Shown here: positions 37,366 to 50,663 of the stretch, piece after piece | How the letters are laid out: each line of letters starts with the position of its first letter | How positions within the stretch are numbered: position 1 is the first letter of the stretch | Source: Hymenobacter citatus | Lineage (GTDB): Bacteria; Bacteroidota; Bacteroidia; Cytophagales; Hymenobacteraceae | NCBI RefSeq assembly: GCF_014333615.1 | Contig: NZ_JACSCY010000002.1 | Location: 310,001-374,000, forward strand | Direction of reading: 5' to 3' | DNA length: 64,000 nt | Position numbers and translations under genes: made by a program | Notes under the pieces: model-generated | Database searches by the model: none | Seen by the model: the letters and a program-made list of their open reading frames with translations, nothing else | What the model was told of the DNA's origin: nothing

Positions 37366-38658
37366 ATGAATTCCCACCTTACTTCGCTTTTTCGGACGGG
37401 TCGGCTGCTCGGGCTACTTGCCTTACTAGGCCTAGGAGCAACCACGGCAGTGGCGCAACGCCCGGCTAAGCAACCGGCGGCAGGTGCCTTTTACACCGGC
37501 AAGTACCCCAACCTGCTCCGCGAAGCCGGCTACAGCCAGGCCGCCATCGACCAGAAAGTGGCCCAGGCCTATCACGATGTGTTTGAAGGGCCCAACAAGG
37601 TGTACTTCGAGGTGGGCGACTCGATGGCCTACGTGTCGGACGTGAAAAACCACGACGCCCGCACCGAGGGCATGTCGTATGGGATGATGGTGGCCGTGCA
37701 GCTGGATAAGAAGGAGGTGTTTGACCGGCTGTGGCGGTGGTCGAAGAAGAACTTGCAGCACCAAAGCGGGCCGCTGGAAGGTTATTTTGCTTGGAGCTTC
37801 AGCACCACGACGATGAAGCTCAATTCGGAGGGGCCGGCTTCGGATGGGGAGCTGTATTTCGTTACGAGCCTGCTGTTTGCCGCCAACCGCTGGGGTAACA
37901 ACACGGGCATCAACTACTACCGGGAGGCCCGCCGCATTCTGGATGCGTCGTGGAAGAAAGACGGTACTGGCGGCGTGCGCAACCTGTTTAACACCGAGCA
38001 CAAGCAAATTACTTTCGTGCCGGTAGGGGATATGTACAACTGGACCGACCCCTCGTACCACGTGCCGGCGTTTCTGGAGGCGTGGGCCGCCTACGCCAAG
38101 GATGGGCACGAGCCGTTCTACCGGGCCTGCGCCGATACAGCGCGGGCGTTTCTGCACCGCGCCTGCGCCGCGCCCACGGGTCTCAACTACGACTACACCG
38201 AGTTCAGCGGCAAGCCCCACGCCACCAAGTGGGCGCCGCCGGCCTTTCGCTACGATTCGTGGCGCGTGCCCATGAACATTGCCATGGACTACGTTTGGTT
38301 TGGTAAGGACAAAGCCTGGCAGCAGCAGTACGCGCGGCGCTTCCAGGGCTTTCTGCGCTCGAAAGGCATCAACACCTTCGAGGACCAGTTCAACGTGGAC
38401 GGCTCGCGCCCCGAGTTCATCTTGCAGGCCGGCGACGTGAAGAAGCTGCGGCACTCGCTGGGCTTGGTAGCCACCAGCGCTGCCGCCTCGCTCATGCACC
38501 AAGACAAGGACCTGGCCTTTGTGCACGCCCTCTGGAACGACAAGCTGGCGCCCTACGAGGACGGTTACTTCGACCCCTACTACGACGGTCTACTGTACCT
38601 GTTCAGCCTGATGCACCTAAGCGGCAAGTATCAGGCTATCAAGCCTGCTCAGCACTAA
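37366..38658 (+). CDS. GH8 reducing-end xylose-releasing exo-oligoxylanase
   Basis: GH8 Rex enzymes remove a xylose from the reducing end of xylooligosaccharides. The 430-residue protein has a signal peptide ending AVAQ and the (alpha/alpha)6 barrel. The acid Glu101 lies in DARTEGMSYGMMVAVQLDKK, the hallmark of the family. Further blocks are FAWSFSTTTMKLNSEGPASDGELYFVTSLLFAANRW and VPMNIAMDYVWF. The in-frame region upstream to 37258 overlaps the previous gene and was not used. Its presence along with GH10, GH3 and GH67 indicates full xylan depolymerisation. The GH8 endo-cellulase alternative is unlikely given the closeness of these motifs to Rex. Confidence 0.93.
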   Translation: MNSHLTSLFRTGRLLGLLALLGLGATTAVAQRPAKQPAAGAFYTGKYPNLLREAGYSQAAIDQKVAQAYHDVFEGPNKVYFEVGDSMAYVSDVKNHDARTEGMSYGMMVAVQLDKKEVFDRLWRWSKKNLQHQSGPLEGYFAWSFSTTTMKLNSEGPASDGELYFVTSLLFAANRWGNNTGINYYREARRILDASWKKDGTGGVRNLFNTEHKQITFVPVGDMYNWTDPSYHVPAFLEAWAAYAKDGHEPFYRACADTARAFLHRACAAPTGLNYDYTEFSGKPHATKWAPPAFRYDSWRVPMNIAMDYVWFGKDKAWQQQYARRFQGFLRSKGINTFEDQFNVDGSRPEFILQAGDVKKLRHSLGLVATSAAASLMHQDKDLAFVHALWNDKLAPYEDGYFDPYYDGLLYLFSLMHLSGKYQAIKPAQH

Positions 38659-38686
38659 TACACTTAGCTCTAGCACTTCCCCACCC

Positions 38687-40279
38687 ATGCTCTATACCCT
38701 GAAACGCCGTATTTTATTCGTTGGAGTGGTCCTCGCCTCGGCCGCTGCTACGCCCCTAATGGCACAGCAGCAACAAGCGCACAACCCCATCATCTACGCC
38801 GACGTGCCGGACCTGTCGATGATTCGGGTAGGGGACACCTACTACATGAGCAGCACCACCATGCACATGACGCCGGGCGTGCCCATTATGAAGTCGAAAG
38901 ACCTGGTAAACTGGCAGTTGGTAAGCTACGCCTCCGACACGCTGGGTACCCAGGACGAGCTGACGCTGCGCAACGGCAAAAGCACTTACGGACGCGGCTC
39001 GTGGGCCAGCAGCCTGCGTTTTCACAACGGCACGTACTACGTCTCGACCTTCGCCCAAACGACCGGCAAGACGTATATCTATTCGACCAAGAACATCGAG
39101 AAAGGGTCCTGGAAAGCCGTGTCGTTCAAGCCGAGCTACCACGACCACTCCCTGTTTTTTGACGACGATGGCCGCGTGTATATGCTCTACGGCGCCGGCA
39201 AACTGCGGCTGGTCGAGTTGAAAGCCGACGCCTCGGGCGTGAAGCCCGGCGCCACGGAGCAGGTGCTGATTGAAAACGCCAGCGCCCCAGCCGGTCCCAA
39301 CCTCGGCCTACCCGCCGAGGGCTCGCAGCTGTTCAAGATTAAAGGCAAGTATTACCTCTTCAACATCACCTGGCCCAAGGGCGGCATGCGCACCGTGGTG
39401 GTGCACCGCGCCGATAAGCTCACCGGCCCCTACGAAGGCCGCGTGGCCCTGCAAGACCTTGGCGTGGCCCAGGGCGGCCTCATCGACACGCCCGATGGCC
39501 GGTGGTTTTCCTACCTGTTCCGCGACTACGGCGCCGTGGGCCGCATTCCGTACCTGGTGCCCGTGACCTGGACCGATGGCTGGCCGGTGCTGGGCAACCC
39601 CGCCGGCAAGGTGCCTGAAACCCTCGACCTACCCCCCAGCAAAGGCCTGATACCCGGCATCGTCGCCTCAGATGAGTTCAGCCGCCGCAAGGGCGAGCCG
39701 GCCCTACCGCTGGTGTGGCAGTGGAACCACAACCCCGAAAACTCCCTCTGGTCGCTGACGGACCGCAAGGGCTACCTGCGCCTGAAAACCGGCCGCGTGG
39801 ATACCAGCTTCGTGCTGGCGCGCAACACCCTCACCCAGCGAACCATCGGTCCCACCAGCGCCGGCACCACGTCCCTGGACGTGTCGCACCTGAAAGATGG
39901 CGATTTTGCTGGCCTGGCCCTGCTGCAAAAGCGCTATGGCCTGGTAGGCGTGCAGCAGCAAAACGGCGCCAAATCCATCGTCATGATCAGCGCCGAAACG
40001 GAGCGGCCCGTGGAGCTACAACGGCTACCGCTGACGCAGAACACGGTGTACTTCAAGGCCGAATGCGACTTCACGGACCGCAAGGACGTGGCGAACTTCT
40101 TCTATAGCCTCGACGGCAAAACCTGGAAAGCCATCGGCGGGCCGCTCAAAATGGCCTACACGCTACCCCACTTCATGGGCTACCGGTTCGGGTTGTTCAA
40201 CTATGCCACGAAGCAGGCGGGCGGCTACGCTGACTTCGACTACTTCCGGATTGCGGACACCATTGCCGGGGCGAAGTAA
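38687..40279 (+). CDS. GH43 enzyme with C-terminal beta-sandwich (second two-domain copy)
   Basis: The 530-residue protein has a signal peptide ending LMAQ, then the propeller with base Asp42 (DVPDLSMIRVGDTYYM), a second Asp in YHDHSLFFDDDG (about 150-161) and acid Glu in LPAEGSQLFKIKGKYY. MSSTTMHMTPGVPIMKSKDL and YGRGSWASSLRFHNGTYYV are typical of the subfamily often called GH43_12. The C-terminal part (about 330-525, IVASDEFSRRKGEPALPLVWQW; FFYSLDGKTWKAIGG; GGYADFDYFRI) is the beta-sandwich found in xylosidase-like GH43s. It starts only 28 bp after the GH8 gene, so the two are probably cotranscribed. Confidence 0.9.
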   Translation: MLYTLKRRILFVGVVLASAAATPLMAQQQQAHNPIIYADVPDLSMIRVGDTYYMSSTTMHMTPGVPIMKSKDLVNWQLVSYASDTLGTQDELTLRNGKSTYGRGSWASSLRFHNGTYYVSTFAQTTGKTYIYSTKNIEKGSWKAVSFKPSYHDHSLFFDDDGRVYMLYGAGKLRLVELKADASGVKPGATEQVLIENASAPAGPNLGLPAEGSQLFKIKGKYYLFNITWPKGGMRTVVVHRADKLTGPYEGRVALQDLGVAQGGLIDTPDGRWFSYLFRDYGAVGRIPYLVPVTWTDGWPVLGNPAGKVPETLDLPPSKGLIPGIVASDEFSRRKGEPALPLVWQWNHNPENSLWSLTDRKGYLRLKTGRVDTSFVLARNTLTQRTIGPTSAGTTSLDVSHLKDGDFAGLALLQKRYGLVGVQQQNGAKSIVMISAETERPVELQRLPLTQNTVYFKAECDFTDRKDVANFFYSLDGKTWKAIGGPLKMAYTLPHFMGYRFGLFNYATKQAGGYADFDYFRIADTIAGAK

Positions 40280-40290
40280 GCAGCCGTACG

Positions 40291-40369
40291 TCCCAGGGCT
40301 GAAGCCCTGGGCTAAGCAGTGAGATATTAAACCAAAGCCGCTCCGTAGCCCAGGGCTTCAGCCCTGGGA
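40291..40369. repeat. Perfect 23-bp inverted repeat pair (CCCAGGGCTGAAGCCCTGGG)
   Basis: Positions 40291-40313 and 40347-40369 are exact reverse complements, and each arm is itself nearly palindromic. The single copy at 28630-28652 has the same core and the same CCGCTCCGT flank. The pair lies between two GH43 genes. It is a dispersed intergenic repeat, and a cruciform or mRNA hairpin is possible. Confidence 0.85.
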
Positions 40370-40430
40370 CACATGGTTTGCTTTTCGTTGAACAGAGAGC
40401 CAACAGCTAAACCAACTATTCCTACCCAAC

Positions 40431-41777
40431 ATGCTGACACACAAACTATCCACTATCCTGACTGGCCTGGCCTGCCTGCTGGGCGGCGCGGCCCAGGCGC
40501 AAAACCCAATTATCACCAACCAATTCACGGCCGACCCTACGGCGCGCGTGTTCAACGGGCGGGTGTATGTGTATCCCTCGCACGATATTCCAGCCACGCC
40601 GGGGCACGGGCGGGCCGGCTGGTTTGTGATGGAGGACTACCACGTATTTTCCTCCGCCAACCTCACCGACTGGACCGACCACGGCGTCATCGTCACGCAA
40701 AACAAAGTACCCTGGGTGAAGCCCGACAGCTACGCCATGTGGGCGCCCGACTGCGTAGCGCGCAACGGCAAGTACTACTTCTACTTTCCCGCTACTCCGC
40801 AGGATACTACCAGCGGCCGGGGATTCCGCATCGGGGTGGCCGTAGCCGATAAGCCTACCGGCCCGTTTGTGCCCCAGCCTCAGCCCATTGCCGACGTACG
40901 CGGCATCGACCCCAACGTGTTTATCGACCAGGATGGACAGGCCTACCTGTACTGGTCGCAGGGCAATATCTACGGGGCCAAGCTGAAAGCCAACATGCTG
41001 GAGCTGGCTGAGGCGCCGCACACGCTGGGTGAGCTGCCGACCAAAGGCTTGAAGGAAGGCCCGTTTTTGTTTAAGCGCAACGGCACCTATTACCTGACCT
41101 ACCCGCACGTAGCCAACAAAACCGAGCGCCTCGAATACGCCACCAGCACCAGCCCCCTAGGTCCGTTTACCGTGAAAGGCGTGATTATGGACGAGTCGCC
41201 GACGGGCTGCTGGACCAACCATCACTCTTTGCTAGAGCTCAACAAGCAGTGGTATCTATTTTACCACCACAACGACTTGTCGCCCGACTTCGACAAAAAC
41301 CGGTCGGTGCGCATCGACAGCTTGTTTTTTGAGCCCGACGGGGCCATCCGCAAAGTGACGCCTACCCTGCGCGGCGTGGGCCTGACCGATGCCAAGCAGA
41401 AAATCCAGCTGGACCGCTACAGCCGCCTGAGCAGCAGCGGCGCAAGCATTGCCTTCCTGGATACCGCCAACCGGTTTCAGGGTTGGAAAACGGTGTTTGC
41501 CAACAACCAGGGCTGGGTGCAATATAATGGCGTCGCTTTCGGCAAGCAGCCGCTCAAGACGGCTACCCTGCGCGTAGCGGCCCCGGCCGGTGCCACGCTG
41601 CAACTCCGGGTAGACGGTGCCACGGGGCCGGTGCTTGCCCAAGTGACCGTACCCAAAGGTCAGCAATGGCGGGAAGTAAAAGCGCCTTTAACCGCCTTTA
41701 AGCCTGGCACGCACACGTTGGTAGTCTCCTCGAAAACAAACAGCCCTGTGGAAATCGACTGGGTCAAGTTTGAGTGA
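40431..41777 (+). CDS. GH43 enzyme with C-terminal CBM6-like domain (second copy)
   Basis: The 448-residue protein has a signal peptide ending AQAQ, a propeller with base Asp35 (FTADPTARVF), Asp in ADVRGIDPNVFI (about 160-171) and acid Glu in GLKEGPFLFKRNGTYY. WFVMEDYHVFSSANLTDWTDHG and YAMWAPDCVARNGKYYFYFP are characteristic of arabinofuranosidase/xylosidase GH43s. The C-terminal region (about 320-448, GWKTVFANNQGWVQYNGVAF; VEIDWVKFE) resembles CBM6. The base motif is TADPTARV, not TADPAPLV as in the other three TADP-type copies, and the insert IPATPGHGRAG near 52-62 is specific to this copy, so the specificity may differ. Confidence 0.9.
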   Translation: MLTHKLSTILTGLACLLGGAAQAQNPIITNQFTADPTARVFNGRVYVYPSHDIPATPGHGRAGWFVMEDYHVFSSANLTDWTDHGVIVTQNKVPWVKPDSYAMWAPDCVARNGKYYFYFPATPQDTTSGRGFRIGVAVADKPTGPFVPQPQPIADVRGIDPNVFIDQDGQAYLYWSQGNIYGAKLKANMLELAEAPHTLGELPTKGLKEGPFLFKRNGTYYLTYPHVANKTERLEYATSTSPLGPFTVKGVIMDESPTGCWTNHHSLLELNKQWYLFYHHNDLSPDFDKNRSVRIDSLFFEPDGAIRKVTPTLRGVGLTDAKQKIQLDRYSRLSSSGASIAFLDTANRFQGWKTVFANNQGWVQYNGVAFGKQPLKTATLRVAAPAGATLQLRVDGATGPVLAQVTVPKGQQWREVKAPLTAFKPGTHTLVVSSKTNSPVEIDWVKFE

Positions 41778-41921
41778 GGTAGCCGGACCTAGCACCCTAG
41801 CCTCTTGCTGAACGCCCGGCTGACAACCCCGACGGCACCACCCAGCCCATGGTGTAGACGACTATAGGCGTGGCGCCGGTGAAGTAGCCTGGCTTCCTTC
41901 GTTTCTGTAACCAACTCTCCC

Positions 41922-44552
41922 GTGCACAACTCTTTACGCAAAGACAAGCTGCTGGCAGTGCTGCTGGCGGTGAGCTGGCCCCTGACTGGTTTTGGGCAGA
42001 GCGTGCAGCGCTACACCCGCGCCACCGACCGGGTCACGCTTACCCTGGCTGACGGGCAGCTGGTGTTGCGCCCGCTGGCGGAAAACGCCGTGCGGGTGCA
42101 GTTTGCTAACGCGGCCCGGCCGGAACTGCCTGAGTTGGTGTTGACGAGCCCAGCGACGGTGCCGGCGTTCAAGGTAATGGAAACGAGCACGGCGGTGCAG
42201 CTCGCTACCAAGCAGATGCAGGTGCAGGTAGACAAAGCCACCGGAGCCGTGCGCTACCTCAACAAGGCCGGCCAGGTGTTTTTGCAGGAGCAGCCCACCA
42301 CCCGCCTGCGGGCCGCCGAGCCCGTACTGGGTGAGGCCAACGTGGTGGCCGAGCAGCAGTTCCTCACCGCGCCTGACGAGCTGCTGCTAGGCCTAGGGCA
42401 GTTTCAGGATGGGCACTTCAACCTGCGGAGCGTGACCCGGCAGCTGACGCAGGTGAACACCCAAATAGCCCTGCCTTTTATCTACTCCAGCAAAGGGTAT
42501 GGCTTGCTGTGGCACCAATACGGCCTCACCGATTTCAACCCCGCCGATGCACTTATTCCGCTGGAAAAGCAGCTAGCCGCAGCGCCGGCCGGCCAGGCGG
42601 TAGATGCCACCACCTCCACGGGCACCCAGAAAGTAGCACAAGACCAGGCCACGTACAGCGGCACCGTCACGCTGCCGGCGGCGGGCACGTACGCCGTCAT
42701 GCTCGACCTAGGTGGCATGGGCAACCGGCACTACGTGGCTATTGATGGCGTGGCCTGCATCGACCACAGCAATTTCTGGCTACCTCCTACGGCTAGTGCC
42801 AAGGTGACCCTGCCCGCCGGGCAACACACCATCCGGGTGGTGTGCAAGGCCAACAATACGCCCCGCCTTACCTACAAGCGGGTGGATGAGCTGACCACCT
42901 TCCGCTCGCCGAATGCCCAACTGCTGGATTACGTAGTGTTTTATGGGCCGCAGGCCGACGCCGTTATTCAGACTTACCGCAACTTGTCGGGCCAGGTGCC
43001 GCTGCTGCCGCAGTGGGCCTACGGCTTCTGGCAGTGCCGCGAGCGGTACACCTCCAGCGCACACCTACAGGAAACGGTGCAGGAGTTTCGGCGGCGCAAC
43101 ATTCCGATGGATGTGATTGTGCAGGACTGGCAGTATTGGGGCAAATATGGCTGGGGCGTCATGCAGTTCGACGAGGCGAAGTACCCCGACCCGGCTGCGC
43201 TGATGCAGAACCTGCACGCCCAGCACGCCCGATTCAATATTTCGGTGTGGGAGAATCTGAACAAGGAGTCAGCCATCGGCAAAAGCCACGTGGCCAATAA
43301 CTTCTACATCCTCGATAGCCCGTGGCTGGACCTCACCAACCCAGCGGCGCGCACGGCCCACTGGGCGGCCATCAACCAGCATTTGTTCCGCTACGGGGTC
43401 GATTCATGGTGGCTGGACGCCACGGAGCCGGAAAACGACGCCCTGCACGGCAAAAAGCTGTTCGTGGGGCCCGGCGACTTTTACCGGCTCACGTACCCGC
43501 TCTACGTCAACCAGGCCGTGTACGAGGGCCAGCGCGCCACCAGCCCCGACAAGCGTGTGTGCATTCTCACGCGCTCGGCCTTTCTGGGGCAGCAGCGCTA
43601 CGGCACCATCAGCTGGTCGGGCGACATTGGCGGCACCTGGGATACGTTCAAGCGCCAGATTCCGGCTGGCCTAGGTTTCAGTATCACCGGCCTGCCATAC
43701 TGGACCACCGACATCGGCGGATTCTTCCGCCCTGGCGCGGGCCAGTACACCGACCCACAGTACAATGAGCTGCTGATGCGCTGGTACCAGTGGGGCGCGT
43801 TCACGCCCATCTTCCGGGTGCACGGCTACCAGACCGAAACTGAGCCCTGGAAAAATGGTCCGGTGGTGGAAGCCAACATCCGGCAGCTGCTCGACGTGCG
43901 CTACCGCCTGCTGCCCTACCTCTACTCGGCGGCTTGGCAGGTGCACCAGAACGGCTCGACACTTATGCGCCCGCTGGTGATGGACTTCCCAACCGACACC
44001 GCCGCCACGCACCAAGCGTACGAGTACGCGTTTGGCCCGGCTTTCCTGGTGGCACCTGTCACCAAGCCGAGCGTGACGACGTGGCCTGTGTATTTGCCAA
44101 AGGCCGCCGCATGGTACAACTTCTGGACTGGCCAGCGCCACGCGGGCGGGCAAACCGTGGCAGCGCCGGCGTCGCAAACCACGACGCCAGTTTTCGTGAA
44201 AGCAGGCGCTATTGTGCCCCTAGGTAAACGCCTACAATACACCGGACAGAAAGCCGCTGATACCTTAGAAATCAGGGTGTACGCTGGCGCCGATGGCCGG
44301 TTTGCTTTGTATGAGGACGAAGGCGACAGTTACCGCTACGAGCAGGGACAATATACGCTCATCGACTTTGCCTGGGATGAGAAACGCCAAACCCTGACCA
44401 TTGGCCCGTGCCAGGGCACGTATCCCGGCGCGTTGCCGCGGCGGGTGTTCAACCTCGTGTGGCCGAGCGAGACTACCGGGCTAGGTGCCGCATTCGGCAC
44501 GCCTCAGAAGCAAGTGATTTACACCGGCAAACGATTGACAATTAAACGGTAG
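41922..44552 (+). CDS. GH31 alpha-xylosidase-like enzyme with PA14-type insert
   Basis: GH31 enzymes release alpha-linked glucose or xylose. The 876-residue protein has a GTG start with a signal peptide (LLAVLLAVSWPLTGFGQ), a galactose-mutarotase-like N-terminal domain, a PA14-like insert at about 225-310 (VDATTSTGTQKV, YAVMLDLGGMGNRHYVAIDG) and the catalytic barrel. The nucleophile is Asp499 in WWLDATEPE and the acid Asp568 in WSGDIGGTW. The C-terminal domain ends with the DUF5110-like VYAGADGRFALYEDEGDSY. The PA14 insert and the domain order recall characterised Bacteroidota and Cellvibrio alpha-xylosidases. An alpha-xylosidase in a xylan locus suggests alpha-xylosyl side groups on the substrate, or cross-acting use on xyloglucan. 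No ATG start is close by. Confidence 0.9.
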   Translation: MHNSLRKDKLLAVLLAVSWPLTGFGQSVQRYTRATDRVTLTLADGQLVLRPLAENAVRVQFANAARPELPELVLTSPATVPAFKVMETSTAVQLATKQMQVQVDKATGAVRYLNKAGQVFLQEQPTTRLRAAEPVLGEANVVAEQQFLTAPDELLLGLGQFQDGHFNLRSVTRQLTQVNTQIALPFIYSSKGYGLLWHQYGLTDFNPADALIPLEKQLAAAPAGQAVDATTSTGTQKVAQDQATYSGTVTLPAAGTYAVMLDLGGMGNRHYVAIDGVACIDHSNFWLPPTASAKVTLPAGQHTIRVVCKANNTPRLTYKRVDELTTFRSPNAQLLDYVVFYGPQADAVIQTYRNLSGQVPLLPQWAYGFWQCRERYTSSAHLQETVQEFRRRNIPMDVIVQDWQYWGKYGWGVMQFDEAKYPDPAALMQNLHAQHARFNISVWENLNKESAIGKSHVANNFYILDSPWLDLTNPAARTAHWAAINQHLFRYGVDSWWLDATEPENDALHGKKLFVGPGDFYRLTYPLYVNQAVYEGQRATSPDKRVCILTRSAFLGQQRYGTISWSGDIGGTWDTFKRQIPAGLGFSITGLPYWTTDIGGFFRPGAGQYTDPQYNELLMRWYQWGAFTPIFRVHGYQTETEPWKNGPVVEANIRQLLDVRYRLLPYLYSAAWQVHQNGSTLMRPLVMDFPTDTAATHQAYEYAFGPAFLVAPVTKPSVTTWPVYLPKAAAWYNFWTGQRHAGGQTVAAPASQTTTPVFVKAGAIVPLGKRLQYTGQKAADTLEIRVYAGADGRFALYEDEGDSYRYEQGQYTLIDFAWDEKRQTLTIGPCQGTYPGALPRRVFNLVWPSETTGLGAAFGTPQKQVIYTGKRLTIKR

Positions 44553-44585
44553 CGTCGACTACCTTCTCGGCTTGAAATCAATGTT

Positions 44586-46664
44586 ATGAAGAAGAGTTTT
44601 CTTAGTTTCCTGTTCGCTGTTGCCGCTTTTCAGCTGCGCGCCGAAGACGGCCACCAGCTCTGGCTGCGTCCGCACGCGACGGTGCCCGTTACGGTAGTGG
44701 CGCCTGCTTCCCGCTCAGTTTTGCTTGCTACGGCTAAGCAGGAGCTTCAGCAAGGCTGGCAGGGCAACGCCGGTGCCACCGTGACACTAACGCTCAAAAA
44801 GGACAAGGCCATTAGGTACGACGGCTACCGCATAAGTCCCAGTGGGGTGCAGGCCGTCACCGAACGGGGGCTGCTGTACGGGGTGTTTGAGTTGATACGT
44901 TGCCAGCAAACGGGCCAGGCCGCGCAAGCTGGCGTGTCGAATCCATCCTACGAATACCGTCTGCTCAACCACTGGGACAATCCCGATGGGTCAGTGGAAC
45001 GCGGCTACGCGGGGCAATCCATCTTCTGGCGCAAAGACAGCTCGTTTGTCACCACCAGCCGCGACAAAACTCTGTGGCAAGAATACGCCCGCGCCAATGC
45101 GTCGGTAGGCATCAACGGCGCCGTTGTCAACAACGTGAATGCGTCGCCGCGCATTTTATCGGCCGAGTACCTAGCTCGCGTGAAGGCTATTGCCGATGTG
45201 CTACGGCCGTATGGGGTGAAAACCTTCTTGGCCGTGAAGTTTTCGTCGCCCGTTCTGCTCGGTGGCCTAAAAACCGCTGACCCCCTGGACCCCGCCGTGG
45301 TGAAATGGTGGCAGGCGAAGGCCAAGGAGATTTACCAGCAGATTCCGGATTTCGGCGGCTTCCTGGTGAAAGCCAGCAGCGAAGGCCAGCCCGGCCCGCA
45401 GGACTACGGCCGCACCCACGCCGACGGGGCCAATATGCTGGCCGATGCTGTGCGGCCCTACGGCGGCCTGGTGATGTGGCGGGCCTTCGTATACAGCCCT
45501 AGCGATAAAGACCGCGCCAAGCAGGCCTACAACGAGTTCGTGCCGCTCGATGGCAAATTCCGCGACAACGTCATCATTCAGGTGAAAAACGGGCCGGTCG
45601 ATTTTCAGCCACGCGAGCCGTTTAGCCCGCTGTTTGGGGCGATGAAGAAGACTTCCGTCATGCCGGAGTTTCAGATTACGCAGGAGTACCTGGGGCACTC
45701 CATCGACCTAGCTTTTCTCTCGACCATGTGGGAGGAGTGCCTGGGTAGCGACACTTACCAGGCGGGCCCCGGCAGCACGGTGGCCCGCGTCACCGATGGC
45801 AGCGTGTACCCGCAAAAGCACACCGCCATGGCCGGCGTTGCCAACACCGGCCTAGACCGGAACTGGACCGGCCAGGACTTCGGCCAGGCCAACTGGTACG
45901 CCTTTGGCCGCCTGGCCTGGAACAACCAGTTGAAAAGCGCCCAGATTGCCGATGAGTGGCTCAAGCAAACCTTTGCCGGGGCCGCCGACCAGCAGGCAAC
46001 CGCTTCTGCTGCGGACTGGAACGCCAACTTTCTGGCCCCAGTCACGCAGATGATGCTGGACAGCCGGGAAGCCGTTGTGAACTATTCGATGCCCTTGGGC
46101 TTGCACCACATCATGTCGGCCACGCACGACCACTACGGCCCCGGCCCGTGGTGGGCGCCGCCCAAGATGCGCGCCGACTGGACGCCGCCTTACTACCACC
46201 AGGCCGACGCGCAGGGGGTAGGCTTCAACCGCACCACCACCGGCAGCAACGCCGTGAGCCAGTACCACGAGCCGCTGGCCTCGCAGCTGAATGACCCCGC
46301 TACCTGCCCCGACGAGTACCTGCTCTGGTTCCACCACTTGCCCTGGGATTTCAAGATGAAATCGGGTAACACCCTCTGGAATGAGCTGTGCGCGCATTAC
46401 GATAAGGGCGTGCACCAGGTGCGGCAGTTTCAACAGACTTGGGACCAGACCCGACCCTACGTGGATGCCGAGCGCTTTGCGGCGGTGCAGAACAAGCTGC
46501 GCGCCCAGAGCGGTGCCGCCGTGCTGTGGAAAGATGCCTGCCTGCTCTACTTTCAGCAGTTTAGCAAGCTCCCGATACCAGCTTCCGTCGAGCCGCCGAT
46601 GCACACGCTCGATGGCGTCATTGCCAACGATATGGTACGCCCTAGGCCACTGCCACGCCCCTAA
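44586..46664 (+). CDS. GH67 alpha-glucuronidase (second copy)
   Basis: The 692-residue protein matches the GH67 at 9830 over its whole length, with signature YRLLNHWDNPDGSVERGYAG and conserved catalytic positions Glu266 (KASSEGQPGP), Asp339 (GPVDFQP) and Glu361 (PEFQITQEY). It has a signal peptide ending LRAED. Differences from the first copy include a shorter N-terminal domain and altered residues before the third catalytic Glu (KKTSVMPEFQ here, PRTPLVLEVQ there), so the two may act on different oligosaccharides. It sits 33 bp after the GH31 gene, among enzymes, rather than next to uronate catabolism. Both copies appear intact. Confidence 0.95.
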   Translation: MKKSFLSFLFAVAAFQLRAEDGHQLWLRPHATVPVTVVAPASRSVLLATAKQELQQGWQGNAGATVTLTLKKDKAIRYDGYRISPSGVQAVTERGLLYGVFELIRCQQTGQAAQAGVSNPSYEYRLLNHWDNPDGSVERGYAGQSIFWRKDSSFVTTSRDKTLWQEYARANASVGINGAVVNNVNASPRILSAEYLARVKAIADVLRPYGVKTFLAVKFSSPVLLGGLKTADPLDPAVVKWWQAKAKEIYQQIPDFGGFLVKASSEGQPGPQDYGRTHADGANMLADAVRPYGGLVMWRAFVYSPSDKDRAKQAYNEFVPLDGKFRDNVIIQVKNGPVDFQPREPFSPLFGAMKKTSVMPEFQITQEYLGHSIDLAFLSTMWEECLGSDTYQAGPGSTVARVTDGSVYPQKHTAMAGVANTGLDRNWTGQDFGQANWYAFGRLAWNNQLKSAQIADEWLKQTFAGAADQQATASAADWNANFLAPVTQMMLDSREAVVNYSMPLGLHHIMSATHDHYGPGPWWAPPKMRADWTPPYYHQADAQGVGFNRTTTGSNAVSQYHEPLASQLNDPATCPDEYLLWFHHLPWDFKMKSGNTLWNELCAHYDKGVHQVRQFQQTWDQTRPYVDAERFAAVQNKLRAQSGAAVLWKDACLLYFQQFSKLPIPASVEPPMHTLDGVIANDMVRPRPLPRP

Positions 46665-46724
46665 GGCTTCTACCTGTTGCCCAGCGGCAAATGAGCCGCC
46701 CGCCCTACCATCTACTGTATTTCT

Positions 46725-50370
<3,646 letters not shown>

Positions 50371-50404
50371 ACTGCTATCCGCAGCTAAGAAGCATGATGG
50401 TAAC

Positions 50405-50546
50405 GTCATGCTGAGCCTGTCGAAACATCTCTCCCGCTTCGCCTAGCGGTTATAGAGACGCATACTTGCGTCTCCCGCGTGCTGGTGTTGTTTAGCTAGC
50501 GGTTCTAGGCCAGTCGTTCAACAAGGAGACGCAAGTATGCGTCTCT
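50405..50546. repeat. Half-copy of the GTCATG repeat plus a perfect 22-bp inverted repeat
   Basis: GTCATGCTGAGCCTGTCGAAACATCTC at the left (from 50405) is one arm of the 100-bp repeat family without its partner. It is followed by a perfect 22-bp inverted repeat, 50454-50475 (AGAGACGCATACTTGCGTCT...) and 50525-50546, with a 49-bp loop. The whole lies in the 293-bp gap before the GH95 gene, where I see no gene. A second-family element seems to have replaced the end of the first. Confidence 0.8.
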
Positions 50547-50663
50547 ACATCGTCCTTACAAAGCAGGAGGGATGCTTAGGCTCAACCTAATTGCCTTTAG
50601 CCTAGAAAACCTATTCCAACCCTCACTTTCCTCGAAAGTCAGCGCTTATCCACTCACCTACCT

